A DNA stretch of 43,309 nucleotides from Marinilabiliaceae bacterium (GTDB lineage Bacteria > Bacteroidota > Bacteroidia > Bacteroidales > Marinilabiliaceae), in the NCBI GenBank assembly GCA_027010905.1, contig JALVBA010000011.1, forward strand, positions 1-43,309, written 5' to 3'. Every line of letters begins with the position of its first letter. Within the stretch, counting starts at the first letter, position 1. This document shows positions 1 through 12,975 of this stretch, piece after piece. A program made the translations under genes and the position numbers. Under the pieces are notes generated by a model that saw only the letters and a list, made by a program, of their open reading frames with translations, had not been told where the DNA came from and searched no databases.

Positions 1-1
1 A

Positions 2-1393
2 TATATACTAAGAATTACCACTCTTGCCAACAGAAACAAAGAGCTGAATGAGCAACTTCAGGGTTTAGTGGGGCGATATGAATTGATTCAGCAACAGAAT
101 GAGAAGTATCTGAACCTTCTTTCCGAACATTCGTTTGAAGAGATTGAAGCCAGGCTTAGGAATCCTAAGCAAACTCTGAAGAAGTTTAAGATGGCTTCGG
201 TAATGTTTGCAAATATTCATGGGTTTGACGAACTTGGCAACCGCCCCGACGCACAAAGCCTAATAGATATACTGGACGAATTATACCGCAAATTTGATAT
301 AATTGCAAAGAAATACGATATTATTAAAATAAAAACTATTGGAGACTCATTTCTTTTTGCAGCAGGTATGCGGGAAGAGAATCGTACAAATCCGATAGAT
401 ATAGTAAGGGCTGCTTTGGAGATGCAGCAGGCTGTTAAAAATGAGATTCTTAGTGGCGACAGTGATCCTTTTTGGAAAGTTAGTATTGGGATTCACACAG
501 GCCCAATATTAGGGAAGCCAACAGGGAAAAAGAAATTACCATACTCCATCTCGGGTGAGAGTGCAAATATCGCATCACGTATTGGAAGAGCATCAAAAGT
601 CGGAGATATTAATATCTCTGCAATGACATTTGAGCTTGTTAAGGAGTTTTTCGAATTTGAAGCGTTAGGAGAGATACCGGTAAAGTACAACGGCTCGGTA
701 GGGATGTATAAGGCTAAGAGTATACTATCCAAGTTTAGCACAAGCGAAAATGCATTAGAGACAAACAAAGATTTTAATATTAAGTACGGATTAATTCAAT
801 TTTTGGATATCCAGGAGGAACTTCTTGATATACTTGAGAAAAAATTGCCGAAAAATCTCTACTATCACAATATTAAACATACTATTGATGTAATTACCGA
901 GGTAGAGCTTATTGGATGGGCTGAAGGTCTTTCTGAGAAAGATATTTTGTTACTTAAGTTGGCGGCACTATTCCATGATAGTGGCCATACCATCGACTAC
1001 AAAAATCATGAAGAGCATAGTGCAAAGATAGCAAGAGACATACTTACAAACTACAGATATCCAAAAGAGAATATTGATTCTGTTTGCAGACTTATTATGT
1101 CTACAAAGTTTCCTCCTACACCAAAAGACAAGCTTGAGCAGGTAATTTGTGACTCTGACCTTGACTATCTGGGTAGAAGTGATTTTATTCCTGTTTCAAA
1201 CCTTTTATATAAGGAGCTTAAGGAGAATGAAATGATTGGCTCAATAGAGGAGTGGAATAATTTGCAGCTTAACTTTATCAAAAATCATCAGTACCACACC
1301 AAAACTGCACGTAATTTACGTGAGGTAAACAAGCAAATTCAGATTGACAGACTTAAGGAGATGTTTAATTCTGAAGTGAACAAGGCATCCTGA
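2..1393 (+). CDS. Class III adenylate/guanylate cyclase-like domain fused to HD/PDE-like domain (5' truncated by window edge)
   Basis: Reading frame is open from base 2, upstream of the GTG at 68 (YILRITTLANRNKELNEQLQGLVGRYEL...). Cyclase-like motifs FANIHGF, KTIGDSF, GIHTGPILG, SGESANIASRI. HD motif YYHNIKHTIDV...LAALFHDSGH...H.EHS. Confidence 0.85.
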   Translation, partial: YILRITTLANRNKELNEQLQGLVGRYELIQQQNEKYLNLLSEHSFEEIEARLRNPKQTLKKFKMASVMFANIHGFDELGNRPDAQSLIDILDELYRKFDIIAKKYDIIKIKTIGDSFLFAAGMREENRTNPIDIVRAALEMQQAVKNEILSGDSDPFWKVSIGIHTGPILGKPTGKKKLPYSISGESANIASRIGRASKVGDINISAMTFELVKEFFEFEALGEIPVKYNGSVGMYKAKSILSKFSTSENALETNKDFNIKYGLIQFLDIQEELLDILEKKLPKNLYYHNIKHTIDVITEVELIGWAEGLSEKDILLLKLAALFHDSGHTIDYKNHEEHSAKIARDILTNYRYPKENIDSVCRLIMSTKFPPTPKDKLEQVICDSDLDYLGRSDFIPVSNLLYKELKENEMIGSIEEWNNLQLNFIKNHQYHTKTARNLREVNKQIQIDRLKEMFNSEVNKAS

Positions 1394-1527
1394 TAAAAAG
1401 TTAAACTTCACTAAATTAGGAATCAAAAGTCATAACTAAAGAAAAAGAAGCTATCTTTGCAGGCTGAATCCACCGGAAACATGAATATCATGAAAACTAA
1501 AATTACTACCGGTGGTAAATAATTATT

Positions 1528-3192
1528 ATGCAGAAATTTATAGAGACCGGCTTGAACCCAGATGTTCTAAAGGCCATTGAAGAATTAGGATTTGTAGAAC
1601 CTACTCCTATTCAAAGCAAAACAATCCCCGAACTATTACAAAATGGAAATGACCTGGTAGGACTGGCACAGACAGGAACAGGCAAAACAGGTGCTTTCGG
1701 ACTTCCGGTAATACAACTGGTTGACACATCAGATAGTGATGTGCAGGCTTTAGTTATGTGTCCTACACGTGAGTTGTGCCTTCAGATCACAAAAGATATT
1801 AAGGCGTATTCAAAATACACTAAAGGACTTAATGTTACTCCTGTGTATGGTGGCAGTGACATCAGAACGCAAATTAAGGCTCTGAATAGAGGCTCACAAA
1901 TTGTTGTTGGAACACCGGGTCGACTAAATGACCTTATCAACAGAAACATATTGCACCTTAACAACTTAAGATGGCTAATACTTGATGAGGCCGACGAGAT
2001 GTTGAACATGGGGTTTAAAGAGGATCTTGAAACAATCATTCAGCAAACTCCAGAGAAGAAACAGACTCTGTTATTCTCTGCAACAATGCCTGATTCAATT
2101 TCAAGAATCTCGAAAAAATATATGAAGAACCCTATTGAGATCAGGGTTGGAACAAAGAACTCAGGAGCCGACAATGTGAAGCATGAGTTTTACATGGTTC
2201 ATGCAAGCGACAGATATAAGGCTCTGAAACGCCTTGTGGATGTAAATCCTGCCATATACGGAATAGTTTTTTGCCGTACCAGACAGGACACTAAAGATAT
2301 TGCCGACAAACTTATGGGTGACGGATACAATGCCGATGCTATTCATGGCGACCTGACACAGGCTCAGCGCGACCTGGTAATGCATCGATTTAGAAGTAAG
2401 CATCTGCAGATACTTGTAGCTACCGATGTTGCTGCCCGTGGAATTGATATAAACGACTTAACACATGTAATTAACTACAACTTGCCTGATGATGCCGAGG
2501 TGTATGTTCACCGTAGCGGAAGAACCGGAAGAGCAGGGAAGAGTGGTACTTGTGTTTCCATTCTTCACATGCGTGAGATTAGGAGGATTAAGGAGATTGA
2601 GAAACTACTTAAGAAAAAAATAGACCGAAAACTGGTTCCTTCGGCTGAAGAGATTACACAAAAACAGCTTTTCCACTTTATTGACAAAACGGAGAAAGTT
2701 GAGATAAACGAAGATGTTATAAGTCAGTTTTTGCCATCAATCTACAGCAAACTGGCATGGCTTGACAGGGAGGATCTGATAAAAAGATTTGTTGCTCTCG
2801 AGTTTCAACGATTTGCTGAGTATTATAAAGATGCTCCTGATATTAATGTGTATAAGGATGAGCCTACACACTACAGAAAGAATCAGTTTTCCAGACTCTT
2901 TTTGAATGTTGGCAAAGAGGATAAGTTAACTTCAAAAGAGCTAATTGGGCTGATAAATTCAAATGTAAAAGTCAGAAATATTGAGATTGGAAAAATAGAG
3001 ATTTTAAAGAATTTCTCATTCTTTGAGGTGGATGGTGATTACGAAAGTGATGTTATCAAGGGTTTGAAAAGAGTACCTTTTGCCGGCAAACGCATCTCTG
3101 TTGAACCTGCTTCTCCAAAGCCAGGTAGGTCGAGAGGTGGAGGTGGAGGTGGAAGAGGCAGAGACAGAAATAGAGGTAGAAGGCATCGTTAA
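1528..3192 (+). CDS. DEAD-box ATP-dependent RNA helicase with DbpA-type RNA-binding domain and Gly/Arg-rich tail
   Basis: Q motif (GFVEPTPIQ), AQTGTGKT, PTRELCLQ, DEAD, SAT, RGIDI, HRSGRTGRAG. C-terminal RBD-like segment and SRGGGGGGRGRDRNRGRRHR tail. Confidence 0.95.
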   Translation: MQKFIETGLNPDVLKAIEELGFVEPTPIQSKTIPELLQNGNDLVGLAQTGTGKTGAFGLPVIQLVDTSDSDVQALVMCPTRELCLQITKDIKAYSKYTKGLNVTPVYGGSDIRTQIKALNRGSQIVVGTPGRLNDLINRNILHLNNLRWLILDEADEMLNMGFKEDLETIIQQTPEKKQTLLFSATMPDSISRISKKYMKNPIEIRVGTKNSGADNVKHEFYMVHASDRYKALKRLVDVNPAIYGIVFCRTRQDTKDIADKLMGDGYNADAIHGDLTQAQRDLVMHRFRSKHLQILVATDVAARGIDINDLTHVINYNLPDDAEVYVHRSGRTGRAGKSGTCVSILHMREIRRIKEIEKLLKKKIDRKLVPSAEEITQKQLFHFIDKTEKVEINEDVISQFLPSIYSKLAWLDREDLIKRFVALEFQRFAEYYKDAPDINVYKDEPTHYRKNQFSRLFLNVGKEDKLTSKELIGLINSNVKVRNIEIGKIEILKNFSFFEVDGDYESDVIKGLKRVPFAGKRISVEPASPKPGRSRGGGGGGRGRDRNRGRRHR

Positions 3193-3245
3193 GATATTAT
3201 AGAGACCGTCGGCATAGTTCAAGTCTTACCGATGGTTTTAGTTAT

Positions 3246-3286
3246 AAAGTGAAGATTTTACTCCAGGTGAACCTTCACTTTTTTTA
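3246..3286 (+). terminator. Rho-independent terminator downstream of helicase
   Basis: AAAGTGAAG (3246-3254) pairs with CTTCACTTT (3273-3281), followed by a T-run. Confidence 0.75.
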
Positions 3287-3394
3287 TTCCTTTTTTCCTC
3301 TATTTCTCATACTCATTTACTACCTTTACGTTAAAGAATTAAACTTTAATAATTTAATCGTTACATTTTGTTTCGATACCTCAAGGTATTAACT

Positions 3395-5476
3395 ATGAAA
3401 AAAGCACTATCTCTAATTTTAGCAGTTGCTCTGTTAACGGCCTGCAACTGTGACAAGCAGATAAAACAACCCACCTTTACCAATCGTGAGATAAAAGTTT
3501 CCAGTGACATTATGACCCCTGAAGTACTTTGGTCTTTTGGTCGCATGGGTAGTGTGTCTGTTTCACCTGATGGAAAAACTGTTCTGTTTACTGTTTCCTA
3601 CACAAAGATAGATGAGAACAGAACCTACTCCGACATCTACACAATGCCTGTTGAGGGAGGAGATTTTACACAATTAACACAAACCAAAGCCAATGAGTTT
3701 AAGGTTGCATGGCATCCCGATGGAAAGAGAATTACCTTTCTGGCAGTCTATGGTAATGATGTACAACTTTTCGAGATGAACAGCGATGGAGCAGACATCA
3801 ACAAGGTAACTGCCATCGATGGGGGTATCTTAGGTTATAAGTACGCTCCCGATCAGAAACATATTTTATACACAAAAAGGGTAAAACTCGACAAAACCAT
3901 TCACGACCTCTATCCTGACCTTCCCCTTGCTGATGCACGAATTGAGAATGATTTAATGTATCGCCACTGGAACCATTGGAGTGATTACAAATACAGTCAT
4001 ATCTTTTTCGCACCCTACAAAGATGGAAAAGCTGAAGAGGGAATTGACATTATGGAGGGTGAGAAATATGACACTCCCCTCTCTCCTTTTGGTGGTATGG
4101 AGCAGATATCATGGAGCGCAGACGGGAGTGCCATTGCGTATACCTGTAAGAAACTGTCTGGCAAGGCCTACTCCTTCTCTACAAACTCCGATATCTACCT
4201 ATTTAGTTTAGAGAACAAAAAAACTACAAACCTTACAGAAGGCATGCTCGGTTACGATATTGGACCTCTATTTTCACCAGATGGAAAACATATGGTTTGG
4301 GAGAGTATGGAAAGAGACGGTTACGAATCGGATCAAAATCGTCTTTTCATTCTTAATATCTCAACAGGTGAAAAGAGGGATTGTACCGCTGATTTTGACC
4401 GTGGCGTACACAACCTCACATGGGATGCTTCGGGAAACAACGTATGGTTTACCAGCAATGATTTGGGAACATCCGAAATATTCAAATATTCATTAACAAA
4501 CAACTCAATAGAGAAGATTACTGATGGAATCCACGATTACGGTTCATTTACTGTAGTTGGAGATAAACTGATTGCTACTCGCACCTCGATGAGTCAGCCA
4601 CGCGAGGTTTATGCTGTGGATATAGCCTCTGGAGAAGGAACAAACATCTCAAATGTAAACAAGCCTCTGCTTAGCCAGATTACAATGGGCAATGTTGAGA
4701 AACGCTGGATAAAAACAACCGATCGAAAAGATATGTTGGTTTGGGTAATATACCCACCACACTTCGACCCAAATAAAAAGTATCCTACACTACTCTACTG
4801 TCAGGGAGGGCCGCAAAGCACCGTAAGCCAGTTTTGGAGTCTACGCTGGAACTTTCAGATGATGGCTGCTAACGACTATATTATCGTAGCCCCAAACAGA
4901 CGGGGACTGCCCGGATTTGGACAGAAGTGGAACGAACAGATTAGTGGCGATTATGGCGGACAGAATATGAAAGATTACCTCTCGGCAATTGATGCTATGG
5001 CAAAAGAGCCCTTTGTAGATAACGACAAGCTGGGTGCTGTGGGAGCAAGCTATGGAGGATTCTCAGTCTACTGGCTGGCAGGACATCACAAAAAACGATT
5101 TAAAACATTCATCTCGCACTGTGGAATATTCAACTTTGAGCAGATGTATTCCACAACCGAAGAGATGTGGTTTGTGGACTGGGACTTGAAGGGTAACTAC
5201 TGGGACAAATCAAATAAAACAGCAATGCGTAGCTATGATAATTCGCCCCACAAATTTGTGAAAAACTGGGACACTCCAATTTTGGTAATTACCGGAGCAA
5301 ACGATTTCCGCATTCCATACACCCAAAGTATGGGTGCATTTAACACTGCCGTAATGCGTGATATTCCTGCCCGTTTCCTATACTTTCCCGAGGAGAGCCA
5401 TTTTGTTTTGCAAGCTCAAAACGGAATCTTGTGGCAGCGTGAATTCTTCAGGTGGCTCGATCAGTGGTTGAAATAA
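3395..5476 (+). CDS. S9 family (prolyl oligopeptidase/DPP-like) peptidase, predicted lipoprotein
   Basis: Internal ATG at 3395 gives lipoprotein signal MKKALSLILAVALLTAC. Beta-propeller repeats (SPDGK). Catalytic GASYGGFS, GANDFRIP, EESHF. Confidence 0.92.
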   Translation: MKKALSLILAVALLTACNCDKQIKQPTFTNREIKVSSDIMTPEVLWSFGRMGSVSVSPDGKTVLFTVSYTKIDENRTYSDIYTMPVEGGDFTQLTQTKANEFKVAWHPDGKRITFLAVYGNDVQLFEMNSDGADINKVTAIDGGILGYKYAPDQKHILYTKRVKLDKTIHDLYPDLPLADARIENDLMYRHWNHWSDYKYSHIFFAPYKDGKAEEGIDIMEGEKYDTPLSPFGGMEQISWSADGSAIAYTCKKLSGKAYSFSTNSDIYLFSLENKKTTNLTEGMLGYDIGPLFSPDGKHMVWESMERDGYESDQNRLFILNISTGEKRDCTADFDRGVHNLTWDASGNNVWFTSNDLGTSEIFKYSLTNNSIEKITDGIHDYGSFTVVGDKLIATRTSMSQPREVYAVDIASGEGTNISNVNKPLLSQITMGNVEKRWIKTTDRKDMLVWVIYPPHFDPNKKYPTLLYCQGGPQSTVSQFWSLRWNFQMMAANDYIIVAPNRRGLPGFGQKWNEQISGDYGGQNMKDYLSAIDAMAKEPFVDNDKLGAVGASYGGFSVYWLAGHHKKRFKTFISHCGIFNFEQMYSTTEEMWFVDWDLKGNYWDKSNKTAMRSYDNSPHKFVKNWDTPILVITGANDFRIPYTQSMGAFNTAVMRDIPARFLYFPEESHFVLQAQNGILWQREFFRWLDQWLK

Positions 5477-5613
5477 ATATACTAAAGGGCTAAATCCCTA
5501 CCCTCTGCTTCAATTATCCTCCGGCCTGAATGCTGTGGGAACTAATTTCAAAACAATACAACAGACATTAATGTTATAATCATTCGTAGACTAAACTTAT
5601 ATTTATTTCAAAG

Positions 5614-6993
5614 ATGGATTTCAACAATATCAAACCGCTGATAAGCACCAAAGAGGGGAAGAAAATTTATATTGAGACGTACGGCTGCCAGATGAATGTT
5701 GCCGACAGTGAGGTTGTGGCATCTGTGATGGAGATGGATGGGTTTGGTGTTACCTATACGCCCGAGGATGCTGATGCCATTTTTATAAACACATGCTCTA
5801 TTCGAGATAATGCCGAACGACGGGTCTTAGGTCGTATCGGAGAACTAAAATCACTCAAAAAAAAGAATAAGAATCTAATAATCGGTATTATCGGCTGTAT
5901 GGCCGAAAGGGTGAAAGATAAACTTTTTGATAGTGGAGCCGATATCGTTGTAGGACCTGATGCCTATTTGGATCTTCCTAATTTGGTAGGCATGGCTGAG
6001 TCGGGCGAAAAAGCAATTAATATTGAACTATCAACTACTGAGACCTATGCCGATGTTATCCCGACCCGACTGAGCAAAAACCACATTTCGGGTTTTGTTT
6101 CAATTACGAGAGGGTGTAACAACTTCTGCTCTTATTGTATTGTTCCCTACACACGCGGCCGCGAGAGAAGCCGGGAGCCTGAAAGTATTTTACGTGAGGT
6201 TGAAGATCTTCAGATAAAAGGATTTAAAGAGGTTACTCTGCTTGGTCAGAATGTAAACTCATTCAAGTGGGAGAGTGGAGAAGAGAGTGTTACTTTCCCT
6301 AAACTTCTGGAGATGGTAGCTGTGAAATTCCCCGATATGAGAATCCGTTTCACCACCTCTCACCCAAAAGATATGAGTAACGAAACGCTGCGTATAATTG
6401 CCAATCATAAAAACCTCTGCCGTCATATCCACCTGCCTCTGCAATCAGGAAGTAACAACGTACTTAAAAACATGAAACGTGGATATACGCGGGAGTGGTA
6501 TATGAACAGGATTGAGGCTATCAAAAAGATTGTTCCTGACTGCGGAATCTCCACGGATATCTTCACCGGTTTCCACTCCGAAACAAAAGAGGATCACAAG
6601 GAGACTCTGGAGTTGATGAGATGGGCAGGATTTGATTCCGCATTTATGTTTAAGTACTCTGAGAGACCCGGTACTTATGCAGCCAAGAACCTTGAAGACA
6701 ATATTCCTGAAGAGATTAAGTCGGCACGACTACAGGATGTGATACAATTACAGAACAAACTATCGCTGGAGAGTAACAAAAAAGATATTGGTAAAGTTTT
6801 TGAGGTGCTGGCTGAAGGGGTTTCGAAGAAATCGAAAGAGGAGCTTTACGGTAGAACAACTCAAAACAAAGTTGTTGTCTTCCCCCGCAAAGAGTTCAAA
6901 AAAGGGGATCTGGTAAATGTGAGAATCATAAGTGTCAGTCAGGCAACTTTAAAGGGTGAACATGTTGATTTAGACAGAAACACTTATAGATAA
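5614..6993 (+). CDS. miaB: tRNA-2-methylthio-N6-dimethylallyladenosine synthase MiaB
   Basis: YIETYGCQMNVADSE, radical SAM CNNFCSYC, RGRERSR, TRAM-like C-terminus. Confidence 0.96.
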   Translation: MDFNNIKPLISTKEGKKIYIETYGCQMNVADSEVVASVMEMDGFGVTYTPEDADAIFINTCSIRDNAERRVLGRIGELKSLKKKNKNLIIGIIGCMAERVKDKLFDSGADIVVGPDAYLDLPNLVGMAESGEKAINIELSTTETYADVIPTRLSKNHISGFVSITRGCNNFCSYCIVPYTRGRERSREPESILREVEDLQIKGFKEVTLLGQNVNSFKWESGEESVTFPKLLEMVAVKFPDMRIRFTTSHPKDMSNETLRIIANHKNLCRHIHLPLQSGSNNVLKNMKRGYTREWYMNRIEAIKKIVPDCGISTDIFTGFHSETKEDHKETLELMRWAGFDSAFMFKYSERPGTYAAKNLEDNIPEEIKSARLQDVIQLQNKLSLESNKKDIGKVFEVLAEGVSKKSKEELYGRTTQNKVVVFPRKEFKKGDLVNVRIISVSQATLKGEHVDLDRNTYR

Positions 6994-7071
6994 AATCCAA
7001 CTTTAACAACACTCAAACCCAAGAATACCCTGTCAGGGCAAAAGCCACCGATAGGGTAATATTTTAAAAAC

Positions 7072-7092
7072 CGGGAGGATTATCTCCTCCCG
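7072..7092. terminator. Hairpin between convergent miaB and STAS gene
   Basis: CGGGAGGA (7072-7079) / TCCTCCCG (7085-7092), 5-nt loop. No strong T-run, so terminator function is tentative. Confidence 0.4.
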
Positions 7093-7103
7093 AAATGACC
7101 TAA

Positions 7104-7448
7104 TTAAACCATTAACAGGTCTTCAGAAAAGGGCTTTGGACGATCGACAAAGTAGAAACGGGAATCGAGGTTACTTCTCTTCATTGCTTTCAACACTTCA
7201 GCACTCACATTGTAAATGCTTACCTGACTCTGATTCATTCTCGACAGACGATGGCTGGCTAACAGTGCATTCAGTCCATCCTCATCAACTCTCTCCACCT
7301 GATTCAAATCAACAAACAGATTGGTGAAGGGCTTTGTCAATAAACTTAAAACTTCATCTTTAAAACTTTTCGAGTTCGAATTATCAAGTTTTATTTTTTT
7401 ATCAAACGATAATAAAACGGTATTACTTATTTGCTTTATATTCAGCAT
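7104..7448 (-). CDS. STAS domain protein (anti-sigma factor antagonist-like)
   Basis: MLNIKQISNTVLLSFDKKIKLDNSNSKSFKDEV...LFVDLNQVERVDEDGLNALLASHRLSR matches the STAS fold pattern. Start chosen at the internal ATG (7448). Confidence 0.75.
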   Translation of the reverse strand: MLNIKQISNTVLLSFDKKIKLDNSNSKSFKDEVLSLLTKPFTNLFVDLNQVERVDEDGLNALLASHRLSRMNQSQVSIYNVSAEVLKAMKRSNLDSRFYFVDRPKPFSEDLLMV

Positions 7449-7717
7449 GATTTTTAGTTTTTGATTGTGCATGCCTAATTACAATAGGTGTGCCAAAAAA
7501 CTATCCTACTGTATTTCAAGTATTTACAAATTCCATCCACTGTCCAGTTTCCATATTTTGGAATTATCTCTATTTTTTACACAACAATCAATATCTTTCA
7601 AGCACCTATTAGTCCCTGATGAAAAACAAAAAATTGATATTCAACAACAGAAAAATGTCATTAATTTCAATAAATCGATTGTTTAAATTAAATTTGTTAG
7701 ATACATAAAAAAGACCA

Positions 7718-10509
<2,792 letters not shown>

Positions 10510-10633
10510 TTATAATGACGCTAGTTTTTTCGTAAATATTATTTTGAGGTGCCGATGTCAAATAGCCTTTTTCTGGGAATGTCATTTTTGGACAAAGTTA
10601 TTCGATAATTATTTTTGCACCTCTTTCCTTTTT

Positions 10634-10800
10634 GCCTTAACGCAAAAACGAAACCAAAAAAGCCAAGGCTTATTTCTATTACCAATAAAATTAATGTCAA
10701 TAAAGGCACGGATTACAAATCCGCTCCAGTGAGGCAAGAAAACTTAGTCGACATTGTCATAGCGAGGACGATAGGACGAAGCAATCTGAAATTGTAAATA
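10634..10800. repeat. Cluster of dispersed intergenic repeat remnants
   Basis: GCCTTAACGCAAAAACGAAACCAAAAAAGCCAAGGC with pairing ends; CGGATTACAAATCCG palindrome (10709-10723); ATTGTCATAGCGAGGACGATAGGACGAAGCAATCTGAAAT (from 10753). These resemble repeat types I recall from Bacteroidota spacers. Confidence 0.5.
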
Positions 10801-10817
10801 AGATTACTTTTGCCTAA

Positions 10818-12581
10818 TTAATTCTCCTCATCCTCTTCTACCACATCAATACTCAGCTCCTTAAGTTGAGCCTGTGCCAGAGAAGATGGTGAATCAATCA
10901 TCACATCACGACCTGCATTATTTTTAGGAAATGCTATCACATCTCTGATGGATTCGGCGCCTGAAAACAGTGCTACCCACCTGTCGAAGCCAAAGGCCAC
11001 ACCGCCATGGGGAGGAGCACCATATTTAAAGGCGTTCATGAGGAATCCGAACTGCTCTTCTGCCTCTTCCTGCGAAAAACCCAACAGTTCAAACATCTTC
11101 TGCTGAAGTTGTTCGTTGTGTATCCTTATTGAGCCTCCACCAATCTCTACTCCATTAATCACGATGTCATACGCATTGGCACGTACTCTACCGGGGGCTG
11201 TCTCTATCAGTTCAACATCCTCATCCTTAGGTGAAGTAAAAGGGTGGTGCATAGCATGAAAACGATTAGAATCTTCGTCCCACTCCAGCAGTGGAAAGTC
11301 AACTACCCACAATGGAGCAAACTTATTGTTATCACGTAGTCCTAACTGATCTCCCATCTCCAGTCTCAAATCGCCCAAAGCACTTAAAGTCTTACTCTTG
11401 CCACCGGCAAGTATCAGAACTAAATCACCCGGTTTGGCACCACACTGCTCACAAACCTCAATAAGTTTCTCCTGAGAGAAGAATTTATCAACCGACGACT
11501 TAACAGTGCCATCCTGATTATATTTAATGTAGATCATTCCGGTAGCACCTACCTGAGGACTCTTAACGAAGTTGGTAAGTTTGTCGAGTTGCTTACGCGA
11601 GTATCCGGCACAACCGGCAGCACAAATAGCTCCAACATATTCGGCATCATCAAAAACCTTAAACCCGTTACTCTTTACCGTATCTGAAATCTCAACAAAC
11701 TTCATCTCAAATCTGATATCAGGTTTATCTGAACCGTAATATTTCATCGCTTCAGAATATGGCAGACGAGGAAAATCATAGTCAATCTCCACCCCTTTAA
11801 TATTTTTAAAAAGATGCTTTGCCAGCCCCTCAAAAGAGTTCAGCACATCGTCCTGATCGATAAACGACATCTCACAATCAATCTGAGTAAACTCAGGCTG
11901 GCGGTCGGCTCTCAAGTCCTCATCTCTGAAACACTTAACAATCTGAAAGTACTTGTCCATTCCGCCAATCATCAATAGCTGCTTGAAAACTTGTGGCGAC
12001 TGAGGCAGAGCATAAAACTCACCTCTGTTCATCCGTGAAGGCACAACAAAATCACGCGCCCCTTCGGGTGTTGACTTAATCAGTACAGGAGTCTCAATCT
12101 CGATAAAGTTGAGTGAGTTTAGGAAGTTACGAATCTCAAATCCCATACGGTGACGCAGCTCCAGATTTTCACGAATGGGGTTACGTCGAATATCGAGATA
12201 TCGATATCTCATCCTCAGCTCCTCACCACCATCAGTATCATCCTCAATGGTGAATGGTGGCAGCTCCGATGAGTTAAGCACCTTTAACGACTCTAACAAT
12301 ATCTCCACATCACCGGTTGGCATTTTAGGATTCTTGTTGCTTCGTTCTGCAACCACTCCTTCAATCTGAATTACATACTCACGTCCAAGCTCACGAACCT
12401 CATCACTTAAATCCTTGTTCGTCTCACCATCAACAACAAGTTGGGTTATCCCATACCTGTCGCGCAGATCGATAAAAGTCATTCCTCCAAGATTCCTTAT
12501 CTTCTGAACCCATCCGCTCAATAAAACTTTACCACTTACGTTCTCCAAACGCAATTCACCGCATGTGTGTGTTCTGTACAT
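10818..12581 (-). CDS. aspS: Aspartyl-tRNA synthetase
   Basis: [80 protein letters not shown]. Confidence 0.97.
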   Translation of the reverse strand: MYRTHTCGELRLENVSGKVLLSGWVQKIRNLGGMTFIDLRDRYGITQLVVDGETNKDLSDEVRELGREYVIQIEGVVAERSNKNPKMPTGDVEILLESLKVLNSSELPPFTIEDDTDGGEELRMRYRYLDIRRNPIRENLELRHRMGFEIRNFLNSLNFIEIETPVLIKSTPEGARDFVVPSRMNRGEFYALPQSPQVFKQLLMIGGMDKYFQIVKCFRDEDLRADRQPEFTQIDCEMSFIDQDDVLNSFEGLAKHLFKNIKGVEIDYDFPRLPYSEAMKYYGSDKPDIRFEMKFVEISDTVKSNGFKVFDDAEYVGAICAAGCAGYSRKQLDKLTNFVKSPQVGATGMIYIKYNQDGTVKSSVDKFFSQEKLIEVCEQCGAKPGDLVLILAGGKSKTLSALGDLRLEMGDQLGLRDNNKFAPLWVVDFPLLEWDEDSNRFHAMHHPFTSPKDEDVELIETAPGRVRANAYDIVINGVEIGGGSIRIHNEQLQQKMFELLGFSQEEAEEQFGFLMNAFKYGAPPHGGVAFGFDRWVALFSGAESIRDVIAFPKNNAGRDVMIDSPSSLAQAQLKELSIDVVEEDEEN

Positions 12582-12691
12582 TACCTATAAATATTTTGCC
12601 TAATCAGTTGTTTTAATCAATACATATTACTCTATAAAAAGGAAAATCGTTCTATCCACTTTTTATTATCCTTTCATTTTTGTCTTGACAC

Positions 12692-12704
12692 CCCGCTATG
12701 CGGG
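12692..12704. repeat. Short GC-rich palindrome CCCGC-TAT-GCGGG
   Basis: Perfect 5-bp arms inside GACACCCCGCTATGCGGGACAGGTGCG in the aspS/tadA spacer. Confidence 0.5.
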
Positions 12705-12975
12705 ACAGGTGCGAATTCAGGATGCGAAAATACAAATTATTATTGATTATTTTTTACAAAAGAATAATTCAGGTAAATTCGCAACATTCATCGGTTAAAA
12801 TCAGCGTCAGGTCATTCATGAAGTACTCTCTGCAAAGGCAGAATGTCATACTCCCTCCCAATCTTCCCCACATGGGGGAGGAGATAGATTTAACAGCTTT
12901 ACGTACGATTTTAAAAGAGATATATGCAACTAATGCTAAATTAATTCGTGTAAATTGGTGTAATTCGTGGACAAC

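Noticed and set aside
7465-7686. 73-aa ORF in the STAS/acyltransferase spacer
   Set aside because: AT-rich, no recognisable motif, likely chance ORF in the divergent promoter region.
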